Shown here: positions 22,750 to 36,187 of the stretch, one piece after another
Numbering within the stretch: position 1 is the first letter of the stretch
How the letters are laid out: each line of letters begins with the position of its first letter
Made by a program: the position numbers and the translations under genes
Notes under the pieces: model-generated
What the model saw: the letters and a program-made list of their open reading frames with translations, nothing else
Databases searched by the model: none
What the model was told of the DNA's origin: nothing
Origin: Moniliella sp. 'wahieum'
Taxonomy: Eukaryota; Basidiomycota; Moniliellomycetes; Moniliellales; Moniliellaceae
NCBI GenBank assembly: GCA_003971905.1
Contig: RSEE01000005.1
Location: 62,001-126,000, forward strand
Length of the DNA: 64,000 nucleotides
Reading direction: 5' to 3'

Positions 22750-23366
22750 TGTGAGTAGTAGTGACTATAATATAGCGAGACTAGTGAGTAATGAGTACCG
22801 AGTGGCCTTATACACCGGCGCAGCAGAGGGACTGTCTAGAGGAGCTATCATATATCCTCTCGATCAGATCGATCATCGATCATTGCAACGGCACAATAAC
22901 ACCGTATAAATTCCCGGAAACTCCTAGACCCGTTTTTTTGTGGGGTAATACTCGGTTAATTTGTTCTCAACGGCTTGCAACGCGTAACGCGAGAACTTCT
23001 GTCGCCCAGTTTTGATAGCTCGCGCTCATTCGTATCCACATGCGCTAACTCAGGTTTGGAAACGGATGTAGGTTCCTGATCTGCCGGCGGTTTCTTTGGT
23101 TTCCTAAAAAAAGGGGTTGGCGCACAACAAACAACACACCGCCGGATGAGGAGGTCGGTTAGGCGCAGCACAGCGTTTCTTTGTCCCACAGCCTTAGCCT
23201 TAAGCTCTGTGTCAAAATGATATGGTAAGTAGTCTTTATTAACTCCCAGGAGTAGCTCAAAGAGCAGACATGGAAAGGTGTGGTCGATGGAGATCAAATG
23301 CGAAGGCGGTGGCGAATCCAAGTTATGGAGTCGAAAACGCCACGTCAGAAAATCATCACATGCCAA

Positions 23367-23396
23367 TCACATGTCACATGTCACACATGATGACAT
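23367..23396. repeat. GTCA 7-bp phased array
   Basis: ACATGT palindromes separated by C, with GTCA at 23373 and 23380, then CACATGATGAC. Confidence 0.75.
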
Positions 23397-24000
23397 TTCA
23401 ACGGGGTGATGGAAGTGACCTTTTGGCCACAAATGACCATAGGTCAACGTCAACGTCGTCAACAATCTTTCGGCAGTATGCTTTGCATGTGGGAGAAAGC
23501 GCGCGGAAGTAACTAGGAACTAAAAATCTTGGCGAGGCTTGGCCGCAATGTGGTTGAGCACAAATCAATGCGCTCATCTACACCTTGCTTTGTCACGGAC
23601 CTATAGCTATATCGGTGCTGGTGGTATATAGTATAGGAAATGAAGATACGATGGTATTGCAGGCCTTAGTACTAAGATCTATATGGGCCACTATAGTGAT
23701 GAGTTCCGGACCCTGAAGCCAGTGGAAACCGGTAGAAGGCGGGGACACACTCTCCCGCTGCACTGCGTGTGTCGGGCCACGTGCAGCTAAAGGCCGATGG
23801 GCTCTGGACCCCAGTGGTGATCAACACTGGCTTTCCTGATCCAGGTAGCCAACTGTGGCCTTGAACTCACGCGCTGAGCACTGATGCCCAGCAGCTAGCT
23901 CCAGATTGATATGGTCTCTACTCTAATCCGCATCCTTTGTCGTTCGTTCCTTTTTGGTGCAGCATATTGTGGTATATCGGGCTGCACTCGCACTCAGCTT

Positions 24001-24111
24001 CATGGCTAATCGAAATTTCTGGTGCACAATCTTGTGGGCCTTGCCCACCTTGAATTTCGGGCCTCACATATCTACCCGGAACCTTGTTACCGGCATTTTC
24101 GATTAGCTATG
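24001..24111. mobile_element. MITE-like element with 15-bp terminal inverted repeats
   Basis: The left end CATGGCTAATCGAAA matches the reverse complement of the right end TTTCGATTAGCTATG at 14 of 15 positions, 111 bp in all. The interior is non-coding with a secondary CCGG-flanked stem. No clear target duplication, so it could instead be one large hairpin. Confidence 0.5.
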
Positions 24112-24202
24112 ACTTCCATCCACAAAAATTAAGGTTTGTTGGCTTTGGCACGGAACCATATGCGGAGCCAAACCTCAAGCTTGTGCGCACCACCGTACCG
24201 AG

Positions 24203-24328
24203 TGTCATAGTTGGCTGATCTCGCTCCCATTTCCAATTTCTTCGTCTCGAGCGTCTCGCTCCTTCCCTGTTCCTTCCACTTCGCACCATGTCCTCTGTTC
24301 TTGCTTCTTCCCCACGAACGATTGCTAC
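24203..24328 (-). repeat. dispersed repeat family 3, copy 2
   Basis: Inverted relative to 21714-21846, with the same blocks in the same order on the minus strand. Confidence 0.8.
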
Positions 24329-24997
24329 CCCTTGGCCTAGTCCGATCTGGTCTCCTCGCCTTAGCCCCGACTGTGACACCGAGAAGAACGCCCCCAGGTA
24401 TTCTAATGAGTCCGTGAGGATGAGATAACGCTGTGGGTAACGGGGCCAGACGTACTCGGACTTCCAAGTGATAATACTAGGACCAGTGGACTCAGTTCTC
24501 AGTGCGTGGTCAACAGGAGTATGTGGGTGATCGGGTACAAACGAAGCCCACAGGAGGGGTGTGTGCCGAGAGGTGGAACATGCCGGGACGGCATATGCTG
24601 TGGAACGCCAGGAGAAGAAGCTGCGTGGGACTATTGCAAAGGTATGGAATCGTAGTAGGCAGCGCAGGGACACCATATAGCATTTGAACGCTGCGATGGA
24701 GGGAGAGAAACTCAAAAGCAACAATAACTAAAGTGTCCAAAAAGACCAAAGTGGCAGAGGCATGAGAAGGGGTGTATAGTGGAACGAACGAAAGGTCAGA
24801 CATCCATGGCGAATGGCGTCCACGATGATAAATGTCGCCCCCATTGTGGGTTCCCGTACAGGGCGGAGAGAGAGCAGACGTAATTGGCAGGGATCGTGAA
24901 AGCGGTATTTGGGCGTGACTGATAAAAGGCAAAAGCATCATGAGAGCATCGATGTAGGCAAGAGAAATCAGAGCAAAGAGATCCGAACGCAAAGAGA

Positions 24998-27156
<2,159 letters not shown>

Positions 27157-27243
27157 CTCGAAATGGGTAAACGAATGTGGTGGGAGTGTAGAGGTTAGGT
27201 GAAGGCAGGGAGGTACCGCGTTTTGTTGCCTCTCTGAGCAACA

Positions 27244-27251
27244 GGCTTATA
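27244..27251 (-). promoter_or_regulatory. TATA box of the GMC gene
   Basis: CATATAAGC on the minus strand, 88-95 bp upstream of the ATG. Confidence 0.55.
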
Positions 27252-28669
27252 TGCTCCATCTCGTCTGATCGCAGCGGGAACCCGAGTCACCTTGCGCGCG
27301 TGGAGAGTCAGCATGGGGCCAGTGTCGTTCCTGTCAGCCCACAAGACACTTCCTCTGCCCTTGTGCCTCTGTTTCCCCCAGCAAATATATGGCGGCGGGG
27401 GCAGTGTTTTGTTAAGCCTCTTACCCCTGGGACACGTTGCAGACACTGGCCCACTGCTGGGGATCGGCCATTTTGGATCGCTATGCAGTGATTTTAGTGA
27501 GTTTAGTCTTTACATTGCGCGTTACGTTAAGAGGAACGAGCGACGCTCCCTCTATCGGCCCCAGCTATGAATATTGAATCCGCATGCGAATCTTGAATGT
27601 GCGCTGTGACAGCCAACGAAGCTAAAATATACATCCCTCATGGCGATGGCGATGTTGACGAAGGTGATCTTGGCGCGCCGCGCACGCGTGTATGATCCAT
27701 CCCATTCTGTTGTCCGTGCTGGCGCCAAACCATTGGTAAATGGCGGGACAGACAGGCGTGGCGTGGTCACATACAGAGCTGGTGGACGTGGGCACTGTTC
27801 CAACGCATTATAATGCCGTCGTAATGCACGTCGTGGTGCCACACATCCCGACCTTGAGACCATTCTCACAGGCAAAAACGCGTTCACTATACTATGGTTG
27901 TGCGGCCATCACATGTAACAGAGCACCACTGCACTGCATATCCTGAACATGGACCATGATGCATGAGAGGGGAAAGGGCGGACCTTGAGTCTGTTCTAGC
28001 AGTGTAGAGGGGACACACGTACTGCGACCGTGGTGACTGTTGTGGAGAAGTCAACCATCAATTCAATGGGAAACTGGTATTACCCCTAGGAAGTCTCCAG
28101 ACGGACCGTACGATTCCTCACGCGCACCGCATCGAAACAGTGATGGTCGATGGATCTGCATCAAGGACGTTTAACGAAGACAATATACATATCTTCGCGT
28201 GGTCAACTCAGCAGGTGTCACAGCGTTCACACTCAGAACAAATAGAGCGGACCGTTGATGGTAGAGTTGTGCATGATAGCCGTTTGAGGGAGACTGAGTA
28301 CGTGAGTACTGAGGAGGCGCACTTACAGTACTTACGCCTATAGTCAAAAGAAGGCGAAAGTTGAGTCGCGGGTCTGTTCAACGCATCCAACGGGCGAGAG
28401 ATCATGATCATGCATGTCTAACGGTCTTTTGTGGTTTACTTTCCCAGAAAAACAAAACGTAGGCGAGGTCAAGCAAAGTTCAACATCGCCATCGCCTACT
28501 ATACACATCTCGATTGAACATTGACAAGGGACACTCAGTGACCTTCTCGGTGACTCGGGCAGTTCTTCTTTACCGATTGCTGTCGCTGCTGTGAGTTTAG
28601 GCGGTGGCCAGGCTGGATAGAGTGACCACTGCCCCCCTGGGGAGGTGTACGCCATCCGAATGCTGAATA

Positions 28670-28683
28670 GTGACATGTGACAT
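28670..28683. repeat. TGAC 7-bp phased array (2 units)
   Basis: TGAC occurs at 28671 and 28678, with ACATGT between. Confidence 0.7.
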
Positions 28684-29055
28684 TTCTCTACAGTGCGGAT
28701 GATGACACGATACGATATGTCGGTAAGCCGATGATGCGTGTCCAGCACAACGCTGGAGGACGCCAGTGACAACGACCAACATCGCATGTAAAGCTTAAAG
28801 TCGGACGTTCAAACGTTCAACGAGGGTGGCACCCATTCTGCAGTTTGCAGTTCCTGCGCCCAACCGAAGGTCAGTTCGCCAGTGGATATGGCACACGTCA
28901 GAACATGTGAAAGTGGTTGCGGTGAGCCACGATGCGTCGTAACGCGTAACTGAAGCGAGTCACCCCGTGCTCCGAAAGAGCACATCATCTTTGTCACCAC
29001 GACGCATGTGCTCCGGGACGCAGAGAAGCAAGTGGGAGAAGCTAAATGCGAGGAG

Positions 29056-30874
29056 CTAGCTCGGCCCTGCTGGCTTCTTCTTGTAAAATGGCTTCTTCTT
29101 TGGCTTGTCCTTTTTATCTGGGGCGGACACTGAAACGGAAGCCGTAGCAGAGTCGGGGCCAGAGGTTGAAGCAGGCTCTTTGGGGGGAGGGGGGAGCGTT
29201 TGAGGATCGCAATCTTACCCGCTGGCGAGGGGTTCGAGGGGGCTGTGGAAGGGCCAGAGGGAGGCTTCTTCTTTCCTCCCTTGGGAGGGGGAAGGGGAGG
29301 GTCTGCCTTCTCCTTTTCGCTTCCTTTGACCTTCTTCTCCTTGGGCTTCTCCTTGGGCTTCTCCTTGGGCTTCTCCACGGGCTTCTCCTTGGGCTTCTCC
29401 TTGAGCTTATCTTTAGCTTTTTCCTTGGCTTTTTCCTTGGGGTTTTCCTTGGGTTTTGCCTTGATGCTCTCCTTCTCTTTCCCCTTGTCCTTTTTCACCT
29501 CGGTATCTTTCTCCTTCTTTTTCTTGTCCTTGGCATCCTCAGGCTTGGCTTTGCTCTGATCCGGCTTCTCTTTACCCTTATCCCGACCCTTCTGCGTTTT
29601 CTCCCGCTGCATCCTCAGATGCTCCAAAAGCGGCGTAGAGCGGGCCATGGCCTCTTGCGCAAGACGGGCTTCTTGGGCCTTTGCCTCGGTAGCTGCCAGT
29701 AGGGACGCGGTGAGCTGCGCATCCGAAAGCGGAGCGGCCTTCTTCTCTTCTTCGGCGGAGGCTTCCTCTTCCTTTCCCTTCAAAAGGTCAAGGAAAGCAA
29801 TGTACTCCGGATCCTGCTCAATCGTTCCCACCCTCTGGGCTTCCAGGCGTTTTCTCCGCTCCCCTTGAGGTTCTGGCACTTTCTGATGAGGGGCAAACTC
29901 GATCTGGGCAACACTGGTGGTGTTCCTGGTGCTGTCCCTAAATGTGTGACCTTGGAATGCACCCACAAACGCACCCAGCGCATCATCCGAGACGAAACTG
30001 ATGTAGGCTCGAGAGGGGATGGTAGGTTTGGTGCTCCCCCTGGTAGACATTATTAGCTGCTTGTGAGGCAGAGATAAAATGGGATGGGGGGACGTACGTA
30101 GCACGTTGCTTGCCTTGCACATAGCTGATCCACTTGGCCGTAACATTCAAAAAGTCAATGTCTGAGTAGGGCTGGGCAGCGGCCTCCCTCACTGCAAGAA
30201 GAGAGGGCTCGATCGGTTTCTGCTGAGGCTTGGGAGGGACTGAATTCGCCTCTTCGACAGAAGGAGGGCCAGCCTCAGTATCATTATTAGCGGGAGGAGA
30301 GGGGGAAACTGCAGGCACATCAGTTGCCTCGACAACGTCCCCTGCGAGTACCTTCTTGGCCGCATCCGCTTGGGCAGCGGTACGCACCCAGGGTAGGATG
30401 CTGCCCAGAAAATTTTCTCAGGCAATGCTGCTGGCAAATGCCGCACGACAACCTTGAGACGGGGCTTCCGCTCGTGCTTGGTAGCTGGACCCCCCTCCTC
30501 CTTCTTTTTCCTCGTCCGCTGTTTTTTCTTGGGCTTGGCTTTGTCCTCTTCCGCTTCGACCCCCTTCTCTGAAGGCTTCAGTTCGGATGAGGGAGCCCCC
30601 TTCTGGCCCTCAGGCGCATCCTTGGCCGCCTTCTTGGCCTTCTTGATTTCCTCTCTCTTAAGACGCAACTTCTCCTTCTTGGCCGCGGCCTTGGCTTCCT
30701 TCCGGCTTGCGCTGGGGTCCAGCGGCGCCGAGGGTGGTTCGGTGGGTTTCTTAGGATCCTTCGGAGGAGGATTAGACTTGGTATCCTGTTTCTCCTTACC
30801 TTTTCCCTTGTCTGTGCTCGCCGGCGGGGTGGACGAAGAGGGTGCGTGGCTGGACGAGGTCGGGACGACGGCAT
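29056..30874 (-). CDS. UPF3: nonsense-mediated decay factor Upf3
   Basis: Smg4/UPF3-family protein; it links the UPF1-UPF2 surveillance complex to mRNA and shuttles between nucleus and cytoplasm. The N-terminus is Lys/Glu-rich (MPSSRPRP, then a frame change). The RRM-like core begins KPRLKVVVRHLPAALPE, continues SDIDFLNVTAKWISYVQGK, then after a short intron near 30057-30107 PTIPSRAYISFVSDDALGAF and TSVAQIEFAPHQKVPEP, with EQDPEYIAFLDLL closing it as in other UPF3s. The C-terminal half is a long basic tail with a tandem KEKP array and ends KKPFYKKKPAGPS after a frame change near 29190. The tail is longer and more repetitive than usual. Confidence 0.88.
29338..29402 (-). repeat. 12-bp tandem repeat in UPF3 tail
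   Basis: Unit CTCCTTGGGCTT on the plus strand, coding KEKP in the Upf3 tail. Confidence 0.85.
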
Positions 30875-31053
30875 GTCTACCAGCGCATCGAGGTGGTGGG
30901 CCGCCGTATTGCCGATTACGCCCTCAGGGCTTCAGGTCAACCGCGCCGCCCACAATAATTTCAAAATGCAACACACAGTGAGCTTACGTACGTCATGCTC
31001 CCTTCCTTCTTCCTGGGGGCCTCCTACAGCAAGTCCAGCCTGCCGCCATCATC

Positions 31054-31522
31054 ATGTTGGGACTGTCTGGGCTGCAGATGCTCAACCGCACTACCGGTGC
31101 CATGGTCGGTGCCGCACTCGGTGCAATTGCCCCCGCGCCCGTATTGGGAGCGCTGCGTCCTTCCATGCCGGCACTCGGCGGCCTACTGTGGAAGCGCCGC
31201 GGCCGTCTCGGACCCGAGCAAAAGCGCAGGCAACGCCAACGCCTGGCCAATGTTGACAAGGTCATTGCTACTCTCGCTGATAGCGGGGTACAACTGCGTG
31301 CACTGCAACGTTACCACGCTTCTTTCCCCACTGTGGACGAGATGCCCGCCAAGGACAAAAGTACACCCACTACTCGCGCAATGCTCGGGGCTACCGTAAG
31401 CCCCTGAACCATGTACGTAACCTCACATGTTCTTCTTGACCTTGTGCTGACACTCCATTTCTCTCATCTAGTTCGCCAAGTGGACCAAGGTCGACCGCCG
31501 TGTCAACCCAATCGGTTTCTAA
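31054..31522 (+). CDS. MRPL31: mitochondrial ribosomal protein mL60 (Mrpl31)
   Basis: Component of the mitochondrial large ribosomal subunit. It begins MLGLSGLQMLNR; the conserved part is LLWKRRGRLGPEQKRRQRQR, then RLANVDKVIATL and MPAKDK. Restoring one A in the A-run at 31358-31361 gives the family continuation YTHYSRNARGYRKPLNH. A GT-AG intron at 31413-31471 precedes the last exon, FAKWTKVDRRVNPIGF and stop, also typical. About 135 residues, a normal length. The gene is divergent from UPF3, with about 180 bp between start codons. This is the clearest single-base homopolymer error in the window. Confidence 0.88.
31413..31471 (+). other. intron in mL60 gene
   Basis: GTACGT to CTAG, 59 bases, with a CTGACA branch-like site. 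Confidence 0.85.
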
Positions 31523-31694
31523 GTGTATATTGTTCATTCGATCTCGTGTCTGTTGCCCTCTTGGAGGACGCGTGGTTACGGGCGCGGAGCAGAGGTCCAA
31601 AGGACGCTATCGTAAGCGTCCAGTCCCTTATGGACCGGAAATATAGGCAGTGTTTGAAGCAGAGTGAGAAGCAACCGAGAAGTGAATGGCACTT

Positions 31695-32015
31695 TCAAAG
31701 CTCTCCGCGGTCATGAAATGATGTCAGTCCATGAGGCGCAGGACGATGCTTGGGTGTATACGCCAGTGTGGCATCGACAACGGGGTGATACGCTAGGTAA
31801 AGTCCCACGCCCGTTCCAATCAAGAGGGCGAAAGCGGCAATGCCAAGTAGGACCCGGACGTCCAGAGGTTCTTCTCCCTTGGGAAGGGAGCGGGGGTTTC
31901 GGCGTGGGCGCAATTCAGCTTGCGTTGGAGACGAGGTTGGTAATCCTGCCCCCACATGCGGTGCGGATGGAGAGTCTTCATACTCTTCCCGACGGGGAAC
32001 GCGTGTGCGAAGCAT
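31695..32015 (-). CDS. small one-helix membrane protein, 106 aa
   Basis: Intact 106-codon frame starting MLRTRVPRREEYED. Residues 1-50 are Pro/Arg/Ser-rich and probably cytosolic or matrix-facing. One hydrophobic helix, VRVLLGIAAFALLIGTGVGL, lies at about residues 53-72, followed by YLAYHPVVDATLAYTPKHRP and a short tail. No signal-peptide cleavage motif. I do not recognise the family. It converges on mL60, sharing less than 200 bp of downstream space. Confidence 0.6.
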   Translation of the reverse strand: MLRTRVPRREEYEDSPSAPHVGAGLPTSSPTQAELRPRRNPRSLPKGEEPLDVRVLLGIAAFALLIGTGVGLYLAYHPVVDATLAYTPKHRPAPHGLTSFHDRGEL

Positions 32016-32302
32016 TGTCGTGATTGAAGCTAGAAGCTCGAGTAGGAGTAGTTAACTGGGAGATGGTGGTGCGACTGGTGGGACAAGAGCGCCTCGGCGG
32101 ATACGAGACAAAGGGAGTTTCAATATTTCATGAAGTACCATGTGTAGTTCTATCAATGGCACGGGGGGCCATACGAGCCAACTAGCCTAATGGATACGTG
32201 ACGGGCCTATAGCGCGCTCTCCATCTCAAAAGAAAGACTTCACATCTAGGCCAGATATCGTTGGCGAGGATGTGGATGGGAATAATGCAGTACAAATGGA
32301 TT

Positions 32303-33392
32303 TTACTCGGTCTTTTCTTGCTTGGGCTTCCGCTCTTCTTTGATCTCGCTCGAGCGACGTCTTGGATTTCTCCTTATCCTTGGAAGAAGAGGAATGGTGC
32401 TTCTTCTCTTTGCTTTCAGCCTTGTCTTTGGATGAGTGCTTCGACGAGGAATGGCGACGCTTCTTGTCCTTATCCTTGGACGAACGGTGCTTGTCCTTAC
32501 TTTCATCCGCCTCTGCTGGCGCCACCTGCTCTTCTTGATCTTCGGCTTAACGTCCGCCTCAGGGACAGACGGGTCGTTGGACTCAAACTGGCCACCAGCC
32601 GGAGTGGAAATCGCCCCATCATCCATAGTCACATCTCCATTTTGGTCCTCTTGAGCAGCAGCCTCCAGCTGCTCCTCGGCCCCGTCCACAGGTTGGGTAC
32701 CGACGGCAGCGACAAACTGGCACGCAAATCGCGTTGCTGTTGACCAGAAAGGAAATGGCGCAATTCCTGCTGCGCCTCGGGAGCCAGATCAACATTCTGA
32801 GTCTTCCCCCATGGTCAACTCTTTGCTTCCCACCCCAGCACCGGCCGGATTAAAGAAGCCATTGAGCTTATGCGATGGTTGAGCATGCGGAGTCTTGCGT
32901 GCCTTCAGCGCACGCTCCACCTTCTTTGCCTCGTCCTTGGAAATCTGAATGGGTAACACAGCTTCAGGGGGTGCCTGGGCGGCAGGTGGTGGCGCAAGAG
33001 CCACAGTAAAGTAATGGCTGGGACGGGGAACACGGGCCATAGCCCCACGCTGACCAGGAGGAAAATGTCAAAGTTGGGCATCTCTGCACCGGGGGGAGGT
33101 TGAGCCAGACCCTCCTGCAGAGGAACAGGGACAATTTGGTAGTCCACCTTCTCTCCCTTGGGTCCGGCTGAGAAGCGTGCTATTGTGGGAACGCGACCCT
33201 TCTCCAAAGACGAGGTAAGTGGAAGCTTGAGCCATCGAGCTCGCTCGCTTTCAGCCCTGCTGGCAGCTTGACCATCCACAGCGCCTTGTCCTTCGCCTGA
33301 AGCGCAGGTCCAAGTGTAGCCGCATCAAATTCGCCCTCATCCTGAAAGTCGGCAAGGCGAAAGCCTGATGGCGGCGTGTAGTCCTCGGACAT
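32303..33392 (-). CDS. probable RNA polymerase I A34-like protein
   Basis: Starts MSEDYTPPSGFRLADF. Residues 20-60 (DKALWMVKLPAGLKASELDG, then SFHLP) resemble the Rpa34/CD3EAP beta-barrel strand pattern of an aromatic-rich 'LW..P' core, followed by GEKVDYQIVPVPL and RVPRPSHYFTVAL. A linker holds VPEADVKPKIKKSRW, and the C-terminus is strongly Lys/Ser/Glu-rich (SKDKDKKRRHSSSKHSSKDK), like the basic tails of A34 subunits. It ends KEERKPKQEKTE. At least three frame changes occur. If right, it works in the Pol I A49-A34 subcomplex in the nucleolus. The alternative is an unrelated nuclear protein with a basic tail, since no diagnostic residue is decisive. Confidence 0.42.
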
Positions 33393-34075
33393 GGTGGTGG
33401 CTGGAGCTTCTGGCAAACAAGGGATGTAGGTGGAAAAAAAAGTTCACACTTGATGAACGTCAATCGGTGCAAAATCTGATATGAACGTTGCAATTTATCT
33501 TCGATGGTTTACTACAAGAGAGGCCCAGGCCACAGCGCAAGCGCCGTGACGCGTGACGCGTGACGCATGACCGGTGACGGTGATGTCGTAACAGAGCCCC
33601 TACCACTGCCACACTTCTTGCGCAGCTACAGGCTGTTCAAGCATTAGGGGCTTGTGCCCCCTGTCTGTGGGGACAGGCACTTTGGGGGGGTTCTATATAT
33701 CTCCACTGCGTTTATGACGGTGGTGTGGCGCAGCACTAACCAGGCCCGACAAGACCCACACTCCGCTGCGCCATCATTGCATCAAAGCGGCGTAATATGT
33801 GGGGTTCTTCCTTCATTTAAACAATCCCCCTTTTCCGTTGCTTATTTTTGTCACGGCAGAAAGAGGCCCCGCCTGGCCAAAAGATGCACACAACCAATCC
33901 TCATCCACTCATCTTGTCCCCACACAACGGACAAGGCCGGTAAGTATTCCTTTGCGTCTCTGTCCGTTTAAGTAGGAGCTGAACCCACCAATCCCGCCGA
34001 CGCCCCACCTACTCTCTCCCGCGGCCGCTCCCCACCCCAACTATTACCTCATCACTGGCTACACCCATCGCTACT
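33393..34075. other. intergenic with a strong heptad array
   Basis: Divergent promoter region between the A34-like gene and the next plus-strand gene. It holds the array at 33546-33583 and a TATA-like TATATAT at about 33694. No gene seen. Confidence 0.6.
33546..33583. repeat. TGAC array, five units in exact 7-bp register
   Basis: TGAC occurs at 33547, 33554, 33561, 33568 and 33575. Units are GACGCGT, GACGCGT, GACGCAT, GACCGGT and GACGGTG, so two different 6-bp palindromes (ACGCGT, ACCGGT) share one register. Confidence 0.95.
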
Positions 34076-36187
34076 ATGCCAGTAGATGCATACGCCACCC
34101 CCAGTCGCTCAGCCTTTGCTTTTAGCTCCGATGATACCCTCTCCACCCTCTCATCCCCACACCCGACGTCGCCCGAACCTTCTTCCCTTACGCTTCCTCT
34201 TCCTCCTCATCCTCCCTTCACCTTCAGCGATACAATGGGGTGGCCCATGTCAAACTCGCCCTTTCCCAGCTCCGGGGCGCTCCTCACCTCCAACCGTCCA
34301 GCTCCTGACATAACCCATGATGTCTGACCAACCCCGGAGCCAGGGAATCAAGAAGAGGAACATCTCCCTCTGTCACAGTCCGAGAGCCTCCCACTCTTCC
34401 CGTAGCCTCCCCCAAGTCTAACAGGCATACCCCCCACACCTCCTTAGGCACCGACGCCACCCCTGACGACTGGAGCATCGTCTCGCCCCTTGCTCCCATA
34501 CCACCGGATTGTCGTCACCACCATACCAGCATTATATGGATTCTTGTGCCTCACCTTCCTGTGATGTTGGTACTAGCGTTGCATCTGCGCCTCTCGCCGA
34601 CGCTTTGCCCCTGTGCAACAGGCGCGATACCTGGCCCCTTTTAAAAGAGGGTAAGGCAGTCTCCTTTGCTTCTTGTGAGACGAACCATGTGATTTCCCTG
34701 GCTCCACCTACTGCCTCACCCAGCACATACAACTTGTTCCTCATCTTCTTCGTCTCATCCCTTCGCTTCCCCTGTACCTAGCTCGCTATCGTCACTGTCC
34801 GAGGCACAACAGGCAAGCCAAGTCCTCGCAACTTCCAGTTGGTCCGATTTGCTGGTGATCCGCTATCTCCTCGCATGGGGGATAGAAGTGAAGGTAGCCC
34901 AAGCGTTGCTTCCTGTGCCTCCGGTTGAACTAGACGTGGTGAAATCCTGGGCCGCACCCAAACAAGGCTGGCGTGCTTGGTCTGCCTCTCTCCATCGCAC
35001 TTATTCCCATGCAAGCGACAGTGGACTGTCGATTTGCCCACAGGCCCAGAAACTAATTGGGTCGGCTTTACCTTGCTTTCCTCACTGCCCTTCGAACTGC
35101 GTTTACCACCGTCTCCCCCACTCGACTTGCCCCTGGTCACCCGGCCGTGCCGACGCACACCCCAGCCTCGCTGGCCCTGATGAGCTTGCATGCGTCCCAA
35201 GCCCCTTTAGGCGAGGGAATGGCCCGGTCAATCGGTACGATGTATGGATGGGAAGATCCTTCTTTCACATTGCTTGCGATGCTGGTACGCACACTCCGAG
35301 TCCTCCACTCCTCTTTCTCGATACTGTACTCATAAGCTATACCTAACCCCCCTTGGACTTTTTTATATTGGACCGACAGACGTGGCTTGGTGCCCTCTAC
35401 CTCGGCTTGCATCTACACGTTTTTCTTGCCTGGACGATGTACCATGTCGTGCACTCGTCGCCCCACCGACAAGCACTGAACGGCGGCTACGTGCGCTGGT
35501 CGGGCTGGCACTAGCCCCGGGACAAAGCCAGGAAGAGGAGGGGAAGCGTTATTGTGGGCATTCAAATTGGCCCGGATTAGCGAACAAGCAGGAAATGTGC
35601 TGCTCTGGCGTGCACCGGGGCGACCATGCGGTTCCTCTTACTTCTTGTATGTGCAGGCCTAGTCGGATTGATCATCCCACCCGGGCTTTGGATGGGCGGG
35701 GGTTCCTTGCGCCGTTAAGGCGGTGGATGGGCATGGGGGGCAAGAAAGGTCGAACATTGTTCCGGCTCTTAGCCGCGCCCGACGATGCCGAGTTAGCAAT
35801 GGAGTTGATCCGCCAACGCGCGGCCGCACAGTGTTTATCTGGAGTGGCGAGTGAGGCGGTACAGGCGCTACTGCAGATGCGCGTCCCGCCAGGCCCCAAG
35901 GTACCAGACGGAGTGTACCCTGTCCAAGTGGATGCGGAGCCTACTCGTCTGATCCTTCTGCCAACCAAATCTGCCTGGTTGGAGACACTGAGGACAAGGG
36001 GTGGTGGGTACCATTGGAAAAGGTTGCAACGGGTCCAAAAGCTTTCCCTACGCGGGTTGGAGATCCTTTTGGCTACGCAGCGGCCTCCATACGAGCAGGG
36101 GTCCTGGAGTTTGCCACCGTCGAGGAGAGGGATCTGTGCTTCAATCATTTGCTGGCGCTCGTGCCAGTAGTTTGGCGAACAGAGTGA
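34076..36187 (+). CDS. unidentified, probably membrane-associated protein
   Basis: Start MPVDAYATPSRSAF leads into a Ser/Pro/Thr-rich region with DATPDDWSIVSPLAP. The middle holds helical segments (SDLLVIRYLLAWGIEVKVAQ), then two likely membrane helices near 35380-35450 (GALYLGLHLHVFLAWTMYHVV) and 35625-35700 (LLLVCAGLVGLIIPPGLW). The C-terminus reads LFRLLAAPDDAELAMELIRQ, then DGVYPVQVDAEPTRLILLPT, then AGVLEFATVEERDLCFNHLL, which could be a small PH/GRAM-like beta domain. At least five frame changes prevent an exon model. Codon structure is convincing in these blocks but I do not recognise the family. Confidence 0.45.

Larger units (their letters stand above)
18409..24997. other. gene-poor, repeat-rich island
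   Basis: 6.6 kb between two secreted-enzyme genes, with no long conserved coding frame. It contains heptad arrays (19188-19250, 19277-19297, 19331-19346, 19718-19745, 21405-21439, 21469-21494, 22558-22584, 23367-23396), LTR-like copy C, one copy each of two other dispersed repeats (20500-20725, 21714-21846) and the second copy of the latter (24203-24328), a 12-2-12 palindrome (22724-22749) and a TIR element (24001-24111). A short zinc-knuckle frame lies at 20182-20454. Confidence 0.7.
27157..29055. other. intergenic, no gene seen
   Basis: 1.9 kb. It holds a TGAC pair at 28670-28683, AGTACT words at 28293-28314, and no conserved coding frame. Confidence 0.6.
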
